NCBI RefSeq assembly: GCF_000968015.1
Contig: NZ_LACH01000055.1
Location: 62,001 to 126,000 of the forward strand
Length of the DNA stretch: 64,000 nt
Source: Pseudomonas fluorescens
GTDB lineage: Bacteria > Pseudomonadota > Gammaproteobacteria > Pseudomonadales > Pseudomonadaceae
Direction: 5' to 3'
Positions within the stretch are counted from its first letter, which is position 1; each line of letters opens with the position of its first letter. The notes under the pieces were generated by a model. That model searched no databases. It was given only the letters and a program-made list of their open reading frames with translations, and was not told the DNA's origin. Shown here piece after piece: positions 1 through 8,468 of the stretch. A program made the position numbers and the translations under genes.

Positions 1-173
1 CCTGAAACTCCACCGTCGTTACCTGTAATCATGTTGTGCGAATACGCCAGAATCATGATCTCGTCTTTATGGGCGATTTGACATTTACTCCCTATAGATT
101 CCACACCGGAGCACCCGGCGGAAATTAAACCTTGGCGTTTGCCGGTGATTCTCATGTATCCGTGATTAGCCAT
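1..173 (-). CDS. hcp: Hcp-family type VI secretion protein, partial (5' end only)
   Basis: A minus-strand reading frame opens with ATG at 173 and is still open after 57 codons at the left edge, so only the N-terminus is present. It starts MANHGYMRITGKRQG and continues with LISAGCSG, the sequence 'AHKDEIMI' and a 'SHNM' segment, the signature of the Hcp subfamily that forms the hexameric type VI secretion tube and is also secreted. An AGGA lies about 10 bases before the ATG. No other type VI gene follows on this side in the window, so whether this is an orphan hcp island or the edge of a full locus cannot be seen. It diverges from the large helicase gene at 669 across about 495 bases. The family call is firm from the motif string; the gene's fate beyond base 1 is unknown. 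Confidence 0.8.
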   Translation of the reverse strand, partial: MANHGYMRITGKRQGLISAGCSGVESIGSKCQIAHKDEIMILAYSHNMITGNDGGVS

Positions 174-668
174 GCGGGGTACATCCTGTTTTCTGATTGC
201 TTTATTTCGAGCGTATCAGATGCACTATTGACAGAATTTTGATTTGGCAAATCTTTCAATTAAGTTAAGACTCGTCTTACAGCTTGTGAAGAAATTAGTG
301 ATGGAAGAAACCTACAGGCGGAATTTTTTACCTTTGATCGGCTCCTGCGTGAAAATCAATATGCTTTCCGAGCAACCACAGCCCAATCTTGACGTCGTGG
401 GCTGTGGTTGCTGCATGAGAGTAAACGCGGGACGAGTCGGAGGAGGTGCCGTTTATGCTTGCGGGTGGGGCACGGCGAGGTTTCGTTTCACGTAATAGGA
501 GGGCATTTTTTCCTTCAGCATTTGTGGGCTTATCGAAAAATAGCTGCATTGGCACATTAGTTCGTTGTGACGGTGATGATCGTCGTTCATGATCAATCTT
601 TTTTCGTGAACCCACGGAAACCCATTTCCCATCGTTTTCAGCCCCGATCACGTTTCAAGAGAGACCTC
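174..668. promoter_or_regulatory. Divergent intergenic region between hcp and the helicase gene
   Basis: About 495 bases, visibly more AT-rich than the rest of the window, must hold the promoters of both divergent genes. I see no convincing protein-coding gene. Its main structure is a perfect 14-base inverted repeat at 371-384 and 399-412. A GAGAG ribosome site at 658-663 precedes the ATG at 669. The lower GC could mark the border of an acquired segment, but that is inference. Confidence 0.5.
371..412. repeat. Perfect 14-bp inverted repeat (hairpin)
   Basis: AGCAACCACAGCCC at 371-384 is matched exactly by its reverse complement at 399-412 around a 14-base loop that itself contains the palindrome GACGTC. 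There is no T-run on either side, so it is not an ordinary intrinsic terminator. It could be an operator, an RNA hairpin in a leader, or a relic of recombination. Confidence 0.7.
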
Positions 669-3600
669 ATGAGTTCAGGGATTAGTCAAAAGCTGCAGGG
701 TAGCCGCAAGGAACTGCTCGATATCGGCCTTCGCAACACCATGCTGAACTTCCGCGCGTCAGCCAAGACGTTGACTGTGGTGGATGAGCTTTCAGAGTCA
801 GTGTTCCACCTGCTTTATCGGCAGGAGAAGGCCATGAGCTTTTCGCCAATGGCACGCCAGAAGTTGGCGGCGTTGGCGAAAACCGCTCAGATCGAGGGGG
901 AAGACGCTCAGGACGCTGCGACTGATGAGTTGCTGTTGCATGAACTTGACGGCTTGGGCGAATCGGGGTTTGTCGACGATGAGCTGGACGAGTCTGGGCG
1001 AGCGCGTCGGCATACGGATACGCGCCTGCAGATAGCACTGGATGAGGAACGCCTTTTCCTGCAGCTGTTGAGGATTCATAGCGAGGCGCGAGCGTTTATC
1101 GAGGAACAAGGCGTAAACACCCTGTTTCTGGCGCTGGGCTTTCTTCATTGGTACGAAGCGGACAGCTCAGAGACCCTTCGCAAGGCTCCCTTGATGTTAT
1201 TGCCGGTGACCCTTGAACGCAGCGGCGCAAAGGACGCCTTCAAGCTGAAGTATTCCGGCGACGAGTTGATGCCTAACCTGTCTCTGATCGCCAAGCTCAA
1301 GACCGATTTTGGTCTCGACCTTGCGGCCTGTGAATTCAGTGAGGATCGCTTCGATGCTACGGAGGGTAGTCTAGACAGCTTTTATGCCGAAGTTACGGAC
1401 CTGATAAGCAAGCAACCCCGCTGGAAGGTTTCAACCAACGAGGCTGCCCTCGGGTTCTTTTCCTTCGGAAAGTTCCTGATGTTCAAGGATCTGGACCCGA
1501 AAAGTTGGCCGCAAGACCAGCAGCCCGACGCCCACCCGGTAATCAATCGGCTTCTGGGACCTGGCTTCGGCGACCAGCGGCCAGCCTATGCCGAGGATGT
1601 GAACATCGACTCGGTGCTCCAGCCTGGGGAAGTGCGATTCGTTAAAGACGCAGACAGCAGCCAGACTGAAGCGATTCTTGAAGTGCGAGAGGGCGCCAAT
1701 CTGGTTATCCAGGGGCCCCCGGGAACCGGTAAGTCGCAGACCATCACCAACATCATCGCGGAACTGATTGCCCAGAAAAAAACTGTGTTGTTCGTGGCCG
1801 AAAAAATGGCCGCCCTTGAAGTGGTTAAACGTCGACTCGATCAATGTCACTTGGGCGATGCAGTGCTTGAGTTGCACAGCCATAAGTCGACTAAAACGTC
1901 GGTGCTCAAAGAACTCGGACGTACGCTTGAACAAGGCCGGCCACTGACCAAGGTGGGCGAGGATGATCTGGCCAACCTGGCGGAACTGCAAGGCAACTTG
2001 AACCGTTATTGCTCCGCAGTGAGTGCGCCTGTGGGTGCCAGCGGCATGGACTTTGTTGAGGTGCTGGGGCGGTACCTCAAACTCAAGTGCAGCTACGGTG
2101 TGTTGCCTACGATTGCTTTCGCGCCAATGGCGTCATGGACTCAGGCTGATCAGCTGAAACGCCGCGAACTGGTCGAAGAATTAACACTTCATCTCAAGGA
2201 AATGGGCCGCCCGGACCAAAATCCGTTCTGGGGAAGCAAACGAACTTTTTTCTCTCCCATTGAACAGAACAATGCGAACGATGCGTTACAACAAGCAAGT
2301 GCGCACTTAGCCGCTTTGGACGCTGCCGCCAAGGCGCTGTCGATTCGACTGATGCTGACTCAGCCCGCCACTCTCGCGGACGTTGCTGTCATCTGCCGCG
2401 CCGCAAGGCGGGCGGCCGAGGCGCCTCGTTTGCAAGGTGTAGAGCTGAGTACGGGAGACTGGCAGCTGCGCCGCGATGCCATTCGTGAATTGCTTGATGC
2501 TGGCCAGCGCATGAGCATGTGCAAAGCCAACCATGGCGCTCAGTTGATCGAGGCCGCGTGGGAGCAGGATCTGTTGGACGTTCGGCAGAACCTGCTGGCC
2601 TACGGTGACAAATGGTGGAAGGTATTTTCGGGGCGCTATCGTGCGGCCAAAGCTCGTTTGCAAGGGCTTGCACAGGGTGCGCTGCCTGGCAGCAATGCCG
2701 AACAACTTAGTTTGGTCGATTCGGTTCTGACCTATCAACAAAGCCAGAAGGTTTATAACCAGCACGAGGGGCTGGGTAGTGCGCTATTCGGCGCTCAATG
2801 GCAGCGTCAGCAGTCCGACTGGGCGGTACTAGAGCGCGTTAGTGCCTGGGTTGTCCAGCTCTACGAAGACCTCGGTAATGGCCATGTACCACAAGGAATC
2901 ATTGCGTTTCTCGCCGGGCACACGGACGCTAGTGGGCTTGGGGAAACTGTCAGTGACATTGAGGAACATCTCGCTGGCCTTGATCAGGCATTGCTGGCTG
3001 GGCTGGAAGTCATCGGCATGCACGATGACAACGCCCAAACGCTGCGCAACTTGGATCTGTCTGCCTTAGGCACACGCTTGCAGCTGTGGCAGGCCAGCCT
3101 GAGCGCGCTTTACCAAATGGCTCGGCTCAATGTGCTGTCGGGCGAAATGCATCAGGCCCAACTGGACGAGTTGTTGAACATCGCGCTGCGCAGTGACACG
3201 CCCGATCAGATACCCGCCATCCTCGACTTTTCCTGGTATTCGGGGCTTGTGCAAAAGGCCTACGCCGAAAAACCAGCACTACAGCAATTTGACCGCATCA
3301 AGCACGAACATCAGATTGCCAGGTTCAAAGCACTTGATGCTGCTTCGTTGAACCATGCTCAAACATATTTGGCGCGTCAGGTATGGGAGCACATGCCCAA
3401 TGTGAACCAACCGGGAGAAATGGCAACGCTGCGTGCAGAGCTGAATAAGAAACGTCGGCACATTCCGATACGCCAGCTGATCGACAAGGCTGGTCGGGCG
3501 ATTCAGCAAATCAAGCCGGTATTCATGATGAGCCCTATGTCGATCGCCAACTTTTTGCCTCCAGGCAAACTGGCATTCGACGTAGTGGTGTTCGACGAAG

Positions 3601-5432
3601 CCTCTCAAGTCAAGGCCGTCGATGCGTTTGGCGCGATATTGCGCGGCAAGCAAGTGGTGGTTGTAGGAGACACACGGCAGATGCCACCTAGCGATTTGTT
3701 TAGCCGCGACATCGCACCTGATGACGAGAACGACGCCACCGCAGACATCGAAAGTATCCTCAGCCTGTTCAAGGCAGCAGGTAGCCAGGAACGCTACCTG
3801 CGCTGGCACTATCGCAGCCGGCACGAATCACTTATCGCTGTTTCCAACGTCGAGTTCTACGACAGCAAGCTGGTGGTATTTCCCTCTGCTGGCCAGCATC
3901 TCCATGCAAAGGGTGTGAGCTTCGATTATCTGCCCCACGCACTGTATGACCGTGGCCGCACTCGAACCAACAAAGAAGAAGCCAAAGCAGTCGCCCATGC
4001 GGTGATGAAGCATGCGCTGGAGACACCGGAACTTTCCTTGGGGGTTGCCGCATTTAGTGTCCCTCAGCGGGATTTGATTAATGTTGAAGTCGAGTTGTTG
4101 CGGCGTAAGACACCTCAGGCCGAAGTGTTTTTCACTGCACAGGGGAGCGAACCGTTCTTCGTAAAAAACCTTGAAAACATTCAAGGTGATGAGCGCGACG
4201 TGATCTTCATCAGCATTGGTTATGGCCGAAATGAATCCGGTCGTATCGCCCGTGAATTTGGTCCGCTCAATAAAGATGGTGGGCATCGTCGGCTTAACGT
4301 TCTGATCACGCGGGCAAAATTGGCGATGCGGGTGTTTTGTAACTTCCGTGGCGATGAGCTGGACATCGATGCCACTGCCAAGCACGGCGTACGGGCTTTG
4401 AAAAATTTCCTCAAGTACGCGGAAACGGGTGAACTTGAAGTGGCCAAGGAAACCGGCAAAGCTACGGACTCGCCCTTTGAGGACGAGGTTATCCGGGCAT
4501 TGCGTGATCTTGACTACCAGGTAGAGCCGCAAGTCGGCACCGCTGGTTACTTCATTGACCTCGCAGTGAGAGACCCCGAATTCCCAGGCCGTTACGTGCT
4601 GGCCGTTGAATGCGATGGCGCCGCCTATCACAGCTCGCGCTCTGCGCGTGATCGCGATCGGTTGCGCCAAGGTGTGCTTGAGGGCCTGGGCTGGAACTTC
4701 CATCGTATCTGGAGTACCGATTGGTTCCGCAATCCCAAGCAAGAAATTAGCCGCACAGTGGCAGCGATCGAGGCTGCGCGCGAACGCATAGCCAACCGTC
4801 GTAACGTCCCGGTTGCAGAGACTTTGATCGAGCCCCTGCATGAAATCCTCCGCGATGAAAGTGTTGACGAAGTCGAGCCGGCTGCCAGTCCGCGTTATGA
4901 GAAAGCGCGGCTCGCTGCAGTAACCAACCAAGTGGAACTGTATCAACATCAACCTGAACACCTGCTGCAACTGATACGAACAGTTGTTGATATTGAATCT
5001 CCAGTGCATTCGGTCGAGGTTACTCGACGTCTCATGGATGCATTCGGGGTGACGCGGCAAGGTTCAAGAATCACCGCCGCTGTAGAGCATGCGATTGGTA
5101 TGGGCGTTAAACAGAGGCACTTCTTGCGTCGTGGCGAGTTTCTTCACTTGACCGAAGGTCGCCCCGTTGTCATCCGCAGCCGAGCACATTGGGAGTCCAC
5201 CGAGCGCAAGTTGGAGTGGGTCGCACCTGAAGAGCTCGACCAGGCCTTGATAGAAATCATCATCTCGGGATTTTCCATGAGTTATGACGATGCGATCTCT
5301 GGAGCTTTGAGATTGCTGGGCTTTGGTCGTGCCACTGCCAAGGTGACAGCGCTATTGGAAGAAAGAATCGAGCAATTGATCAGTGATAGGCGTTTGGAAT
5401 TGAGAGAGGGTCGATTAGCGGTGTGTGCCTGA
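669..5432 (+). CDS. DUF4011 / superfamily 1 helicase / Vsr-DUF559-like nuclease / DUF3320 protein
   Basis: A 1587-residue protein. The N-terminus holds a DUF4011-like segment (DIGLRNTMLNFR). The UPF1-like SF1 helicase core has Walker A GPPGTGKS at residues 349-356, the DEAS motif II at 976-979 and VVGDTRQMPPS soon after. Residues about 1265-1355 look like a PD-(D/E)XK/Vsr/DUF559 nuclease, with E1271, D1297 and E1314-C-D1316 followed by GAAYHSS. The C-terminus from about 1440 resembles DUF3320. Proteins with this architecture are found near bacterial defence genes and resemble single-protein helicase-nuclease anti-phage factors, so defence is a reasonable inference but is not shown here. The frame is open upstream to 567, but ATG 669 has the ribosome site. 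It stands alone, divergent from hcp and followed by a terminator. Confidence 0.85.
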   Translation: MSSGISQKLQGSRKELLDIGLRNTMLNFRASAKTLTVVDELSESVFHLLYRQEKAMSFSPMARQKLAALAKTAQIEGEDAQDAATDELLLHELDGLGESGFVDDELDESGRARRHTDTRLQIALDEERLFLQLLRIHSEARAFIEEQGVNTLFLALGFLHWYEADSSETLRKAPLMLLPVTLERSGAKDAFKLKYSGDELMPNLSLIAKLKTDFGLDLAACEFSEDRFDATEGSLDSFYAEVTDLISKQPRWKVSTNEAALGFFSFGKFLMFKDLDPKSWPQDQQPDAHPVINRLLGPGFGDQRPAYAEDVNIDSVLQPGEVRFVKDADSSQTEAILEVREGANLVIQGPPGTGKSQTITNIIAELIAQKKTVLFVAEKMAALEVVKRRLDQCHLGDAVLELHSHKSTKTSVLKELGRTLEQGRPLTKVGEDDLANLAELQGNLNRYCSAVSAPVGASGMDFVEVLGRYLKLKCSYGVLPTIAFAPMASWTQADQLKRRELVEELTLHLKEMGRPDQNPFWGSKRTFFSPIEQNNANDALQQASAHLAALDAAAKALSIRLMLTQPATLADVAVICRAARRAAEAPRLQGVELSTGDWQLRRDAIRELLDAGQRMSMCKANHGAQLIEAAWEQDLLDVRQNLLAYGDKWWKVFSGRYRAAKARLQGLAQGALPGSNAEQLSLVDSVLTYQQSQKVYNQHEGLGSALFGAQWQRQQSDWAVLERVSAWVVQLYEDLGNGHVPQGIIAFLAGHTDASGLGETVSDIEEHLAGLDQALLAGLEVIGMHDDNAQTLRNLDLSALGTRLQLWQASLSALYQMARLNVLSGEMHQAQLDELLNIALRSDTPDQIPAILDFSWYSGLVQKAYAEKPALQQFDRIKHEHQIARFKALDAASLNHAQTYLARQVWEHMPNVNQPGEMATLRAELNKKRRHIPIRQLIDKAGRAIQQIKPVFMMSPMSIANFLPPGKLAFDVVVFDEASQVKAVDAFGAILRGKQVVVVGDTRQMPPSDLFSRDIAPDDENDATADIESILSLFKAAGSQERYLRWHYRSRHESLIAVSNVEFYDSKLVVFPSAGQHLHAKGVSFDYLPHALYDRGRTRTNKEEAKAVAHAVMKHALETPELSLGVAAFSVPQRDLINVEVELLRRKTPQAEVFFTAQGSEPFFVKNLENIQGDERDVIFISIGYGRNESGRIAREFGPLNKDGGHRRLNVLITRAKLAMRVFCNFRGDELDIDATAKHGVRALKNFLKYAETGELEVAKETGKATDSPFEDEVIRALRDLDYQVEPQVGTAGYFIDLAVRDPEFPGRYVLAVECDGAAYHSSRSARDRDRLRQGVLEGLGWNFHRIWSTDWFRNPKQEISRTVAAIEAARERIANRRNVPVAETLIEPLHEILRDESVDEVEPAASPRYEKARLAAVTNQVELYQHQPEHLLQLIRTVVDIESPVHSVEVTRRLMDAFGVTRQGSRITAAVEHAIGMGVKQRHFLRRGEFLHLTEGRPVVIRSRAHWESTERKLEWVAPEELDQALIEIIISGFSMSYDDAISGALRLLGFGRATAKVTALLEERIEQLISDRRLELREGRLAVCA

Positions 5433-5460
5433 TAAGGTATGCAGTTGTGCAAATAATAGA

Positions 5461-5486
5461 AAACCCGCAGTGATGCGGGTTTTTTT
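5461..5486 (+). terminator. Intrinsic terminator of the helicase gene
   Basis: A 9-bp stem (AAACCCGCA / TGCGGGTTT) with a GTGA loop runs into a T-run, 28 bases after the helicase stop. The preceding A-run means it can also work for the opposite-strand gene ending at 5501. Confidence 0.85.
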
Positions 5487-5500
5487 CGACTCGAATTTGG

Positions 5501-5794
5501 TCACTGACCCTTTGGCGCATCAAACCCACGCTGCTCAATCACCCGAAACACATCGCTCACATCCTGGACCATGATCCGGGCGATGTTGGTGACGGTGTTG
5601 ATGTCGTTCTCGGCGTAGTCGGGGAGGCTGGTGCAGGCCATGAGGTTGAGGTACTTGAGGACGGCGCTGAGGCGTTCGCTGACGCAGTTATGGAGTTCGC
5701 GGAGTGGGGCGTCGCTGTCGATGAGCAGGACGGGGTAGTCGGTGGCGAATTGGGACATGGGGGTGAAGCGGCGGGGTGGGTTTTGGGTTGTCAT
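5501..5794 (-). CDS. Small Pseudomonas protein of unknown function
   Basis: A 97-residue acidic, helix-rich protein without signal peptide or membrane segment. The middle, LRELHNCVSERLSAVLKYLN, and the end, DVSDVFRVIEQRG, resemble in style the small Pseudomonas proteins filed under DUF3077/DUF6124, but I cannot assign the family firmly. The frame extends to an upstream ATG at 5830 that lacks a ribosome site. The ATG at 5794 has AGGA eight bases upstream and is preferred. It is convergent with the helicase gene and shares its terminator. Function unknown. Confidence 0.65.
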   Translation of the reverse strand: MTTQNPPRRFTPMSQFATDYPVLLIDSDAPLRELHNCVSERLSAVLKYLNLMACTSLPDYAENDINTVTNIARIMVQDVSDVFRVIEQRGFDAPKGQ

Positions 5795-6362
5795 GGTTTT
5801 AGTCCTAGAAAGATGAATCACATCCGTCATAACCAGTTCACAGTCGGAAATCGGCTGTGTTGTGACTGACGGTATTTGGTGTCTTCTTTTTAGGGCTGCG
5901 AATCCCTGCCGCTAACTTCTGTCAGCGACGGGGTGAACTATAAGCGGCGATTTTGGCGTCTGCAAACGGGGGTGTAGGACGACAGATCGGGTTTTGCCGT
6001 TGATAGTGGAGGCTGCAATTGGCTGTTTGGCAGTTGTGGATTCAGAAGTTGTTTGGTGTCAGATCAATCTTGTTTGCTGGATTTACGGCTGCTGCGCAGC
6101 CGAACGCAGGCTTCGCCAGCTGCTACAGGGTTTGGGTGATGTTTAAAAGTTCGGTAGGGTTTGGGGCGGCTTCGCCGCCCAGCGGGAGCAAGCTCCCTCG
6201 CCACAGAAGGTGGTTTCCTACGAGACTTTCGGAGCTGAAGATTAATCGAGCGAGGTCTTCTCCAGTTCTAACGGAAAGTCAGAAACAAAAAAGCCCCGAA
6301 TCTTCGGGGCTTTGTTGTTTAGTTTGCGCAGTTCCCAAATTCTTACCGCGCAGCCTCCGCCG
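5795..6362. other. Gene-free region with hairpin leader and REP-type sequences
   Basis: This 568-base gap holds no supported gene. Next to the small minus-strand gene is a stem-loop at 5904-5933 in its probable leader. Further on are two repeat types: a unit at about 6088-6125 (GCTGCGCAGCCGAACGCAGG and onward) that recurs as an inverted pair at 19510-19672, and a REP-like segment at about 6164-6203 (GGCGGCTTCGCCGCC, then AGCGGGAGCAAGCTCCCTCG) related to the one at 55420-55528. A terminator hairpin follows at 6292-6311. Confidence 0.6.
6288..6311 (-). terminator. Intrinsic terminator downstream of the PLDc_N gene
   Basis: AGCCCCGAA / TTCGGGGCT with a two-base loop is flanked on the low-coordinate side by an A-run, which reads as a T-run on the minus strand. 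It sits about 50 bases past the stop of the gene at 6363-6581. Confidence 0.8.
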
Positions 6363-6581
6363 TCATTGTCTAGCCTGCGGTGAATGCGGGTCGTGATCGG
6401 TGTGTTTCGGTCCCGCCAGTGCCCACGCTATCAGCCCGAACAGCGGTACAAACACGATCACCACCATCCATACGAGTTTGTTGCTGGATTTGCCTTCGGC
6501 TTTTCGCACTTTGTTGATGGCCCATAACTCGATCACTACGAGAATTGCGGCGAGTACGATCCAGATGGTTTCGGTTTGCAT
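6363..6581 (-). CDS. PLDc_N-domain small membrane protein
   Basis: A 72-residue protein with two transmembrane helices: residues about 5-22 (IWIVLAAILVVIELWAI) and about 37-58 (LVWMVVIVFVPLFGLIAWAL). The pattern, including the FVPLFGLIAW core, matches the PLDc_N family, which is the N-terminal membrane part of cardiolipin synthases and also occurs as free-standing small proteins. There is no HKD phospholipase domain, so it is not an enzyme by itself. The start has an AGGAGGGTG ribosome site. The role is unknown; a membrane-associated or envelope-stress function is only a guess. Confidence 0.8.
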   Translation of the reverse strand: MQTETIWIVLAAILVVIELWAINKVRKAEGKSSNKLVWMVVIVFVPLFGLIAWALAGPKHTDHDPHSPQARQ

Positions 6582-6672
6582 TGGTCACCCTCCTGATAGT
6601 CATTCAGTTAGGTGAGTCGTGCTGGGCAGGGTTCATTTAATTTTGGAGGGTTGCGGGGGAGATGTAGGCAGG

Positions 6673-6753
6673 GTTGCTCGCGATGGTGGTCTGTCAGGCA
6701 AATCAATATTGACTGTCAGGGCCTCATCGCGAGCAAGCTCGCTCCCACAGGGG
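6673..6753. repeat. REP doublet (REPIN-like)
   Basis: A partial left arm (GTTGCTCGCGATGG) and a full right arm (ATCGCGAGCAAGCTCGCTCC then CACAGGGG) in opposite orientation lie between the NCS1 permease gene and the PLDc_N gene. It belongs to the same repeat family as 8350-8445, 27913-28005 and 59101-59190. Confidence 0.85.
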
Positions 6754-6766
6754 ATTGGGGGTTTAG

Positions 6767-8182
6767 TTAGATCGAGTTGGCGAGTTTTCCGGTTGAGAGG
6801 CGACGTTTGTAGGCGGTGTCGCGGTTGGCTAGCCAGTAGTAGAGCGGCGACGTGATCAGCAGGCCGACCAGCCAGGACAGGTCTGCCCCATTGATGTGTT
6901 CCGAAATCGGCCCGACATACAGCGGCGTGTTCATAAACGGAATCTGCACCACGATCCCGATCGCATACGCCAACAACGCCTGCGGGTTGTACCGGCCATA
7001 GATCCCGCCATCGACCTTGAAGATCGAGCCGATGTCGTACTGACCTTTGTGAATGGCGTAGAAGTCGATCAGGTTGATCGCGGTCCACGGCACCAGCACC
7101 ACGAGCAGCACCAGCACCATGTCGACGAAGTGGCCGATGAAGTTGGCGGAGGCGCCGACGGCGGCGAAGCAGCAGGCGGCGAGGACGATGATGGAGAGGA
7201 CGGCGCGGCTTTTGGCGGTCGGGATCCAGCGGTAGGCGAAGGTTTGGACCAGGGTGATCAGCGACAGTACGGCGCCGTACAAGTTGAGGGCGTTGTGGCT
7301 GATGACGCTGAGCAAAAACAGCACGAGCATCAACGGGCCGATGGAGCCGGTGGCGAGTTTGACGGCGTCCATGGTGTCCATGCCGACGGGTGTGGCGAGA
7401 ACGGCGACGGCGCCGAAGATGAACGAGAGGCTGGAGCCGAGCACGGTGCCCAGGTAAGTGGTCCAGAACGTTGCGGCCACGGGCACGTTGGCCGGCAGGT
7501 AGCGCGAGTAATCGGAGACGTAGGGGGCGAAGGCGATTTGCCAGAGCGCGGCGAGCGATACGGTGGCGAGCCAGCCGGAGATGTTGAAGCTGCCGCGGGT
7601 GAGGAAATCGGCGGTTTGCACGTGGGTGAAGATGTAGCCGAAGCCCAGCACGATGCCGGCGCCGAGCACCCAGGTGCCGATGCGGTTGAGCACGTGGATG
7701 AAGCGGTAGCCGATGATGCCGATGATGCCCGAACCGAGGGCGCCGATGACGATGCCCACCGGCACAGGCACGCTGTCGACCACGCCGTGCAGGGACTTGC
7801 CGGCGAGGACGATGTTGGAGGCGAAGAAGCCGATGTACATGATGCCGGCGATCAGCACCACCAGCAGCGCGCCGAGTGAGCCGAACTGGGCGCGGCTCTG
7901 GATCATTTGCGGAATGCCCATCTGCGGGCCTTGCGCGGAGTGCAGCGCCATCAGCACGCCGCCGACCAGGTGGCCGACGAGGATGGCGACGATGCCCCAC
8001 ACCAGGTTCAGGTGAAACATTTGCACGCCGAGGGCGCCGGTGACGATAGGCAACGGTGCGATGTTGCCGCCGAACCAGAGGGTGAACAGGTCCCTTGTCT
8101 TTCCGTGACGATCTTCGGGGGGCACGTAGCCGATGGTGTGTTTTTCGATGAGCGGGGCGGAGGTTGTTGCTGCGGTAACCAT
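6767..8182 (-). CDS. NCS1-family nucleobase/N-heterocycle:cation symporter (cytosine permease-like)
   Basis: A 471-residue polytopic inner-membrane protein with about 12 hydrophobic segments. The N-terminus HTIGYVPPEDRHGKTRDLF, the WFGGNIAP motif in the first helix and the SDYSRYLP motif midway are typical of the CodB/cytosine-permease branch of NCS1 transporters, which import nucleobases, hydantoins and related ring compounds with a cation. I chose ATG 8182, preceded by TTGGAG; the frame is open further upstream through a REP element. It is the last gene of the minus-strand operon that begins with the monooxygenase at 12207, and probably imports the substrate that operon degrades. The substrate cannot be told from sequence. 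Confidence 0.9.
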   Translation of the reverse strand: MVTAATTSAPLIEKHTIGYVPPEDRHGKTRDLFTLWFGGNIAPLPIVTGALGVQMFHLNLVWGIVAILVGHLVGGVLMALHSAQGPQMGIPQMIQSRAQFGSLGALLVVLIAGIMYIGFFASNIVLAGKSLHGVVDSVPVPVGIVIGALGSGIIGIIGYRFIHVLNRIGTWVLGAGIVLGFGYIFTHVQTADFLTRGSFNISGWLATVSLAALWQIAFAPYVSDYSRYLPANVPVAATFWTTYLGTVLGSSLSFIFGAVAVLATPVGMDTMDAVKLATGSIGPLMLVLFLLSVISHNALNLYGAVLSLITLVQTFAYRWIPTAKSRAVLSIIVLAACCFAAVGASANFIGHFVDMVLVLLVVLVPWTAINLIDFYAIHKGQYDIGSIFKVDGGIYGRYNPQALLAYAIGIVVQIPFMNTPLYVGPISEHINGADLSWLVGLLITSPLYYWLANRDTAYKRRLSTGKLANSI

Positions 8183-8349
8183 GACGGACTCCAAGGCAAT
8201 TTGAGTACGTGGACGTACTTCGGTGAGCGCTGCACGGGGGCGACGCTTTTCTTGTTGGAGTTGATGATGTGCGGTGGGGAGTGAGAGATAAATTAGTAAG
8301 TTTGTTGGCATAGACGTTAAAAAAAGTATGCCTATGGGCAGCCACAAAA

Positions 8350-8445
8350 CCTGTGGGAGCGAGCTTGCTCGCGATGAGGGCCTGGCAGTCAAAATTGATT
8401 TGGCTGACAGATCGCTATCGCGAGCAAGCTCGCTCCCACAGGGGA
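8350..8445. repeat. REPIN (inverted REP pair) inside an operon
   Basis: CCTGTGGGAGCGAGCTTGCT followed by CGCGAT at the left is mirrored by ATCGCGAGCAAGCTCGCTCC then CACAGG at the right, with a spacer of about 45 bases. It separates the permease gene from the M20 peptidase gene within the same transcription direction. Confidence 0.95.
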
Positions 8446-8468
8446 TTTTGGGGTGTTCAAAATCTTTG

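Noticed and set aside
244..495. An 83-codon plus-strand frame covering the 371-412 hairpin
   Set aside because: No good ribosome site, odd composition, and it runs through the perfect inverted repeat.
551..570. TGGCAC followed by TTCGTTG resembling a sigma-54 promoter before the helicase gene
   Set aside because: The -12 element lacks the GC of TTGC at proper spacing, so the match is poor.
455..592. A 45-codon plus-strand frame with a strong GGAGGAGGTG upstream, before the helicase gene
   Set aside because: The sequence is arginine-rich with no recognisable pattern and ends 77 bases before the helicase start. It may be a leader peptide but I cannot support it as a gene.
3828..5060. A 410-codon minus-strand frame opposite the helicase gene
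   Set aside because: Shadow of the helicase-nuclease domain, which has clear motifs on the plus strand.
6896..7879. A long plus-strand frame opposite the NCS1 permease gene
   Set aside because: It is rich in Asp, Glu, His and Gly in the way typical of the antisense strand of a GC-rich membrane-protein gene; the permease frame is clearly real.
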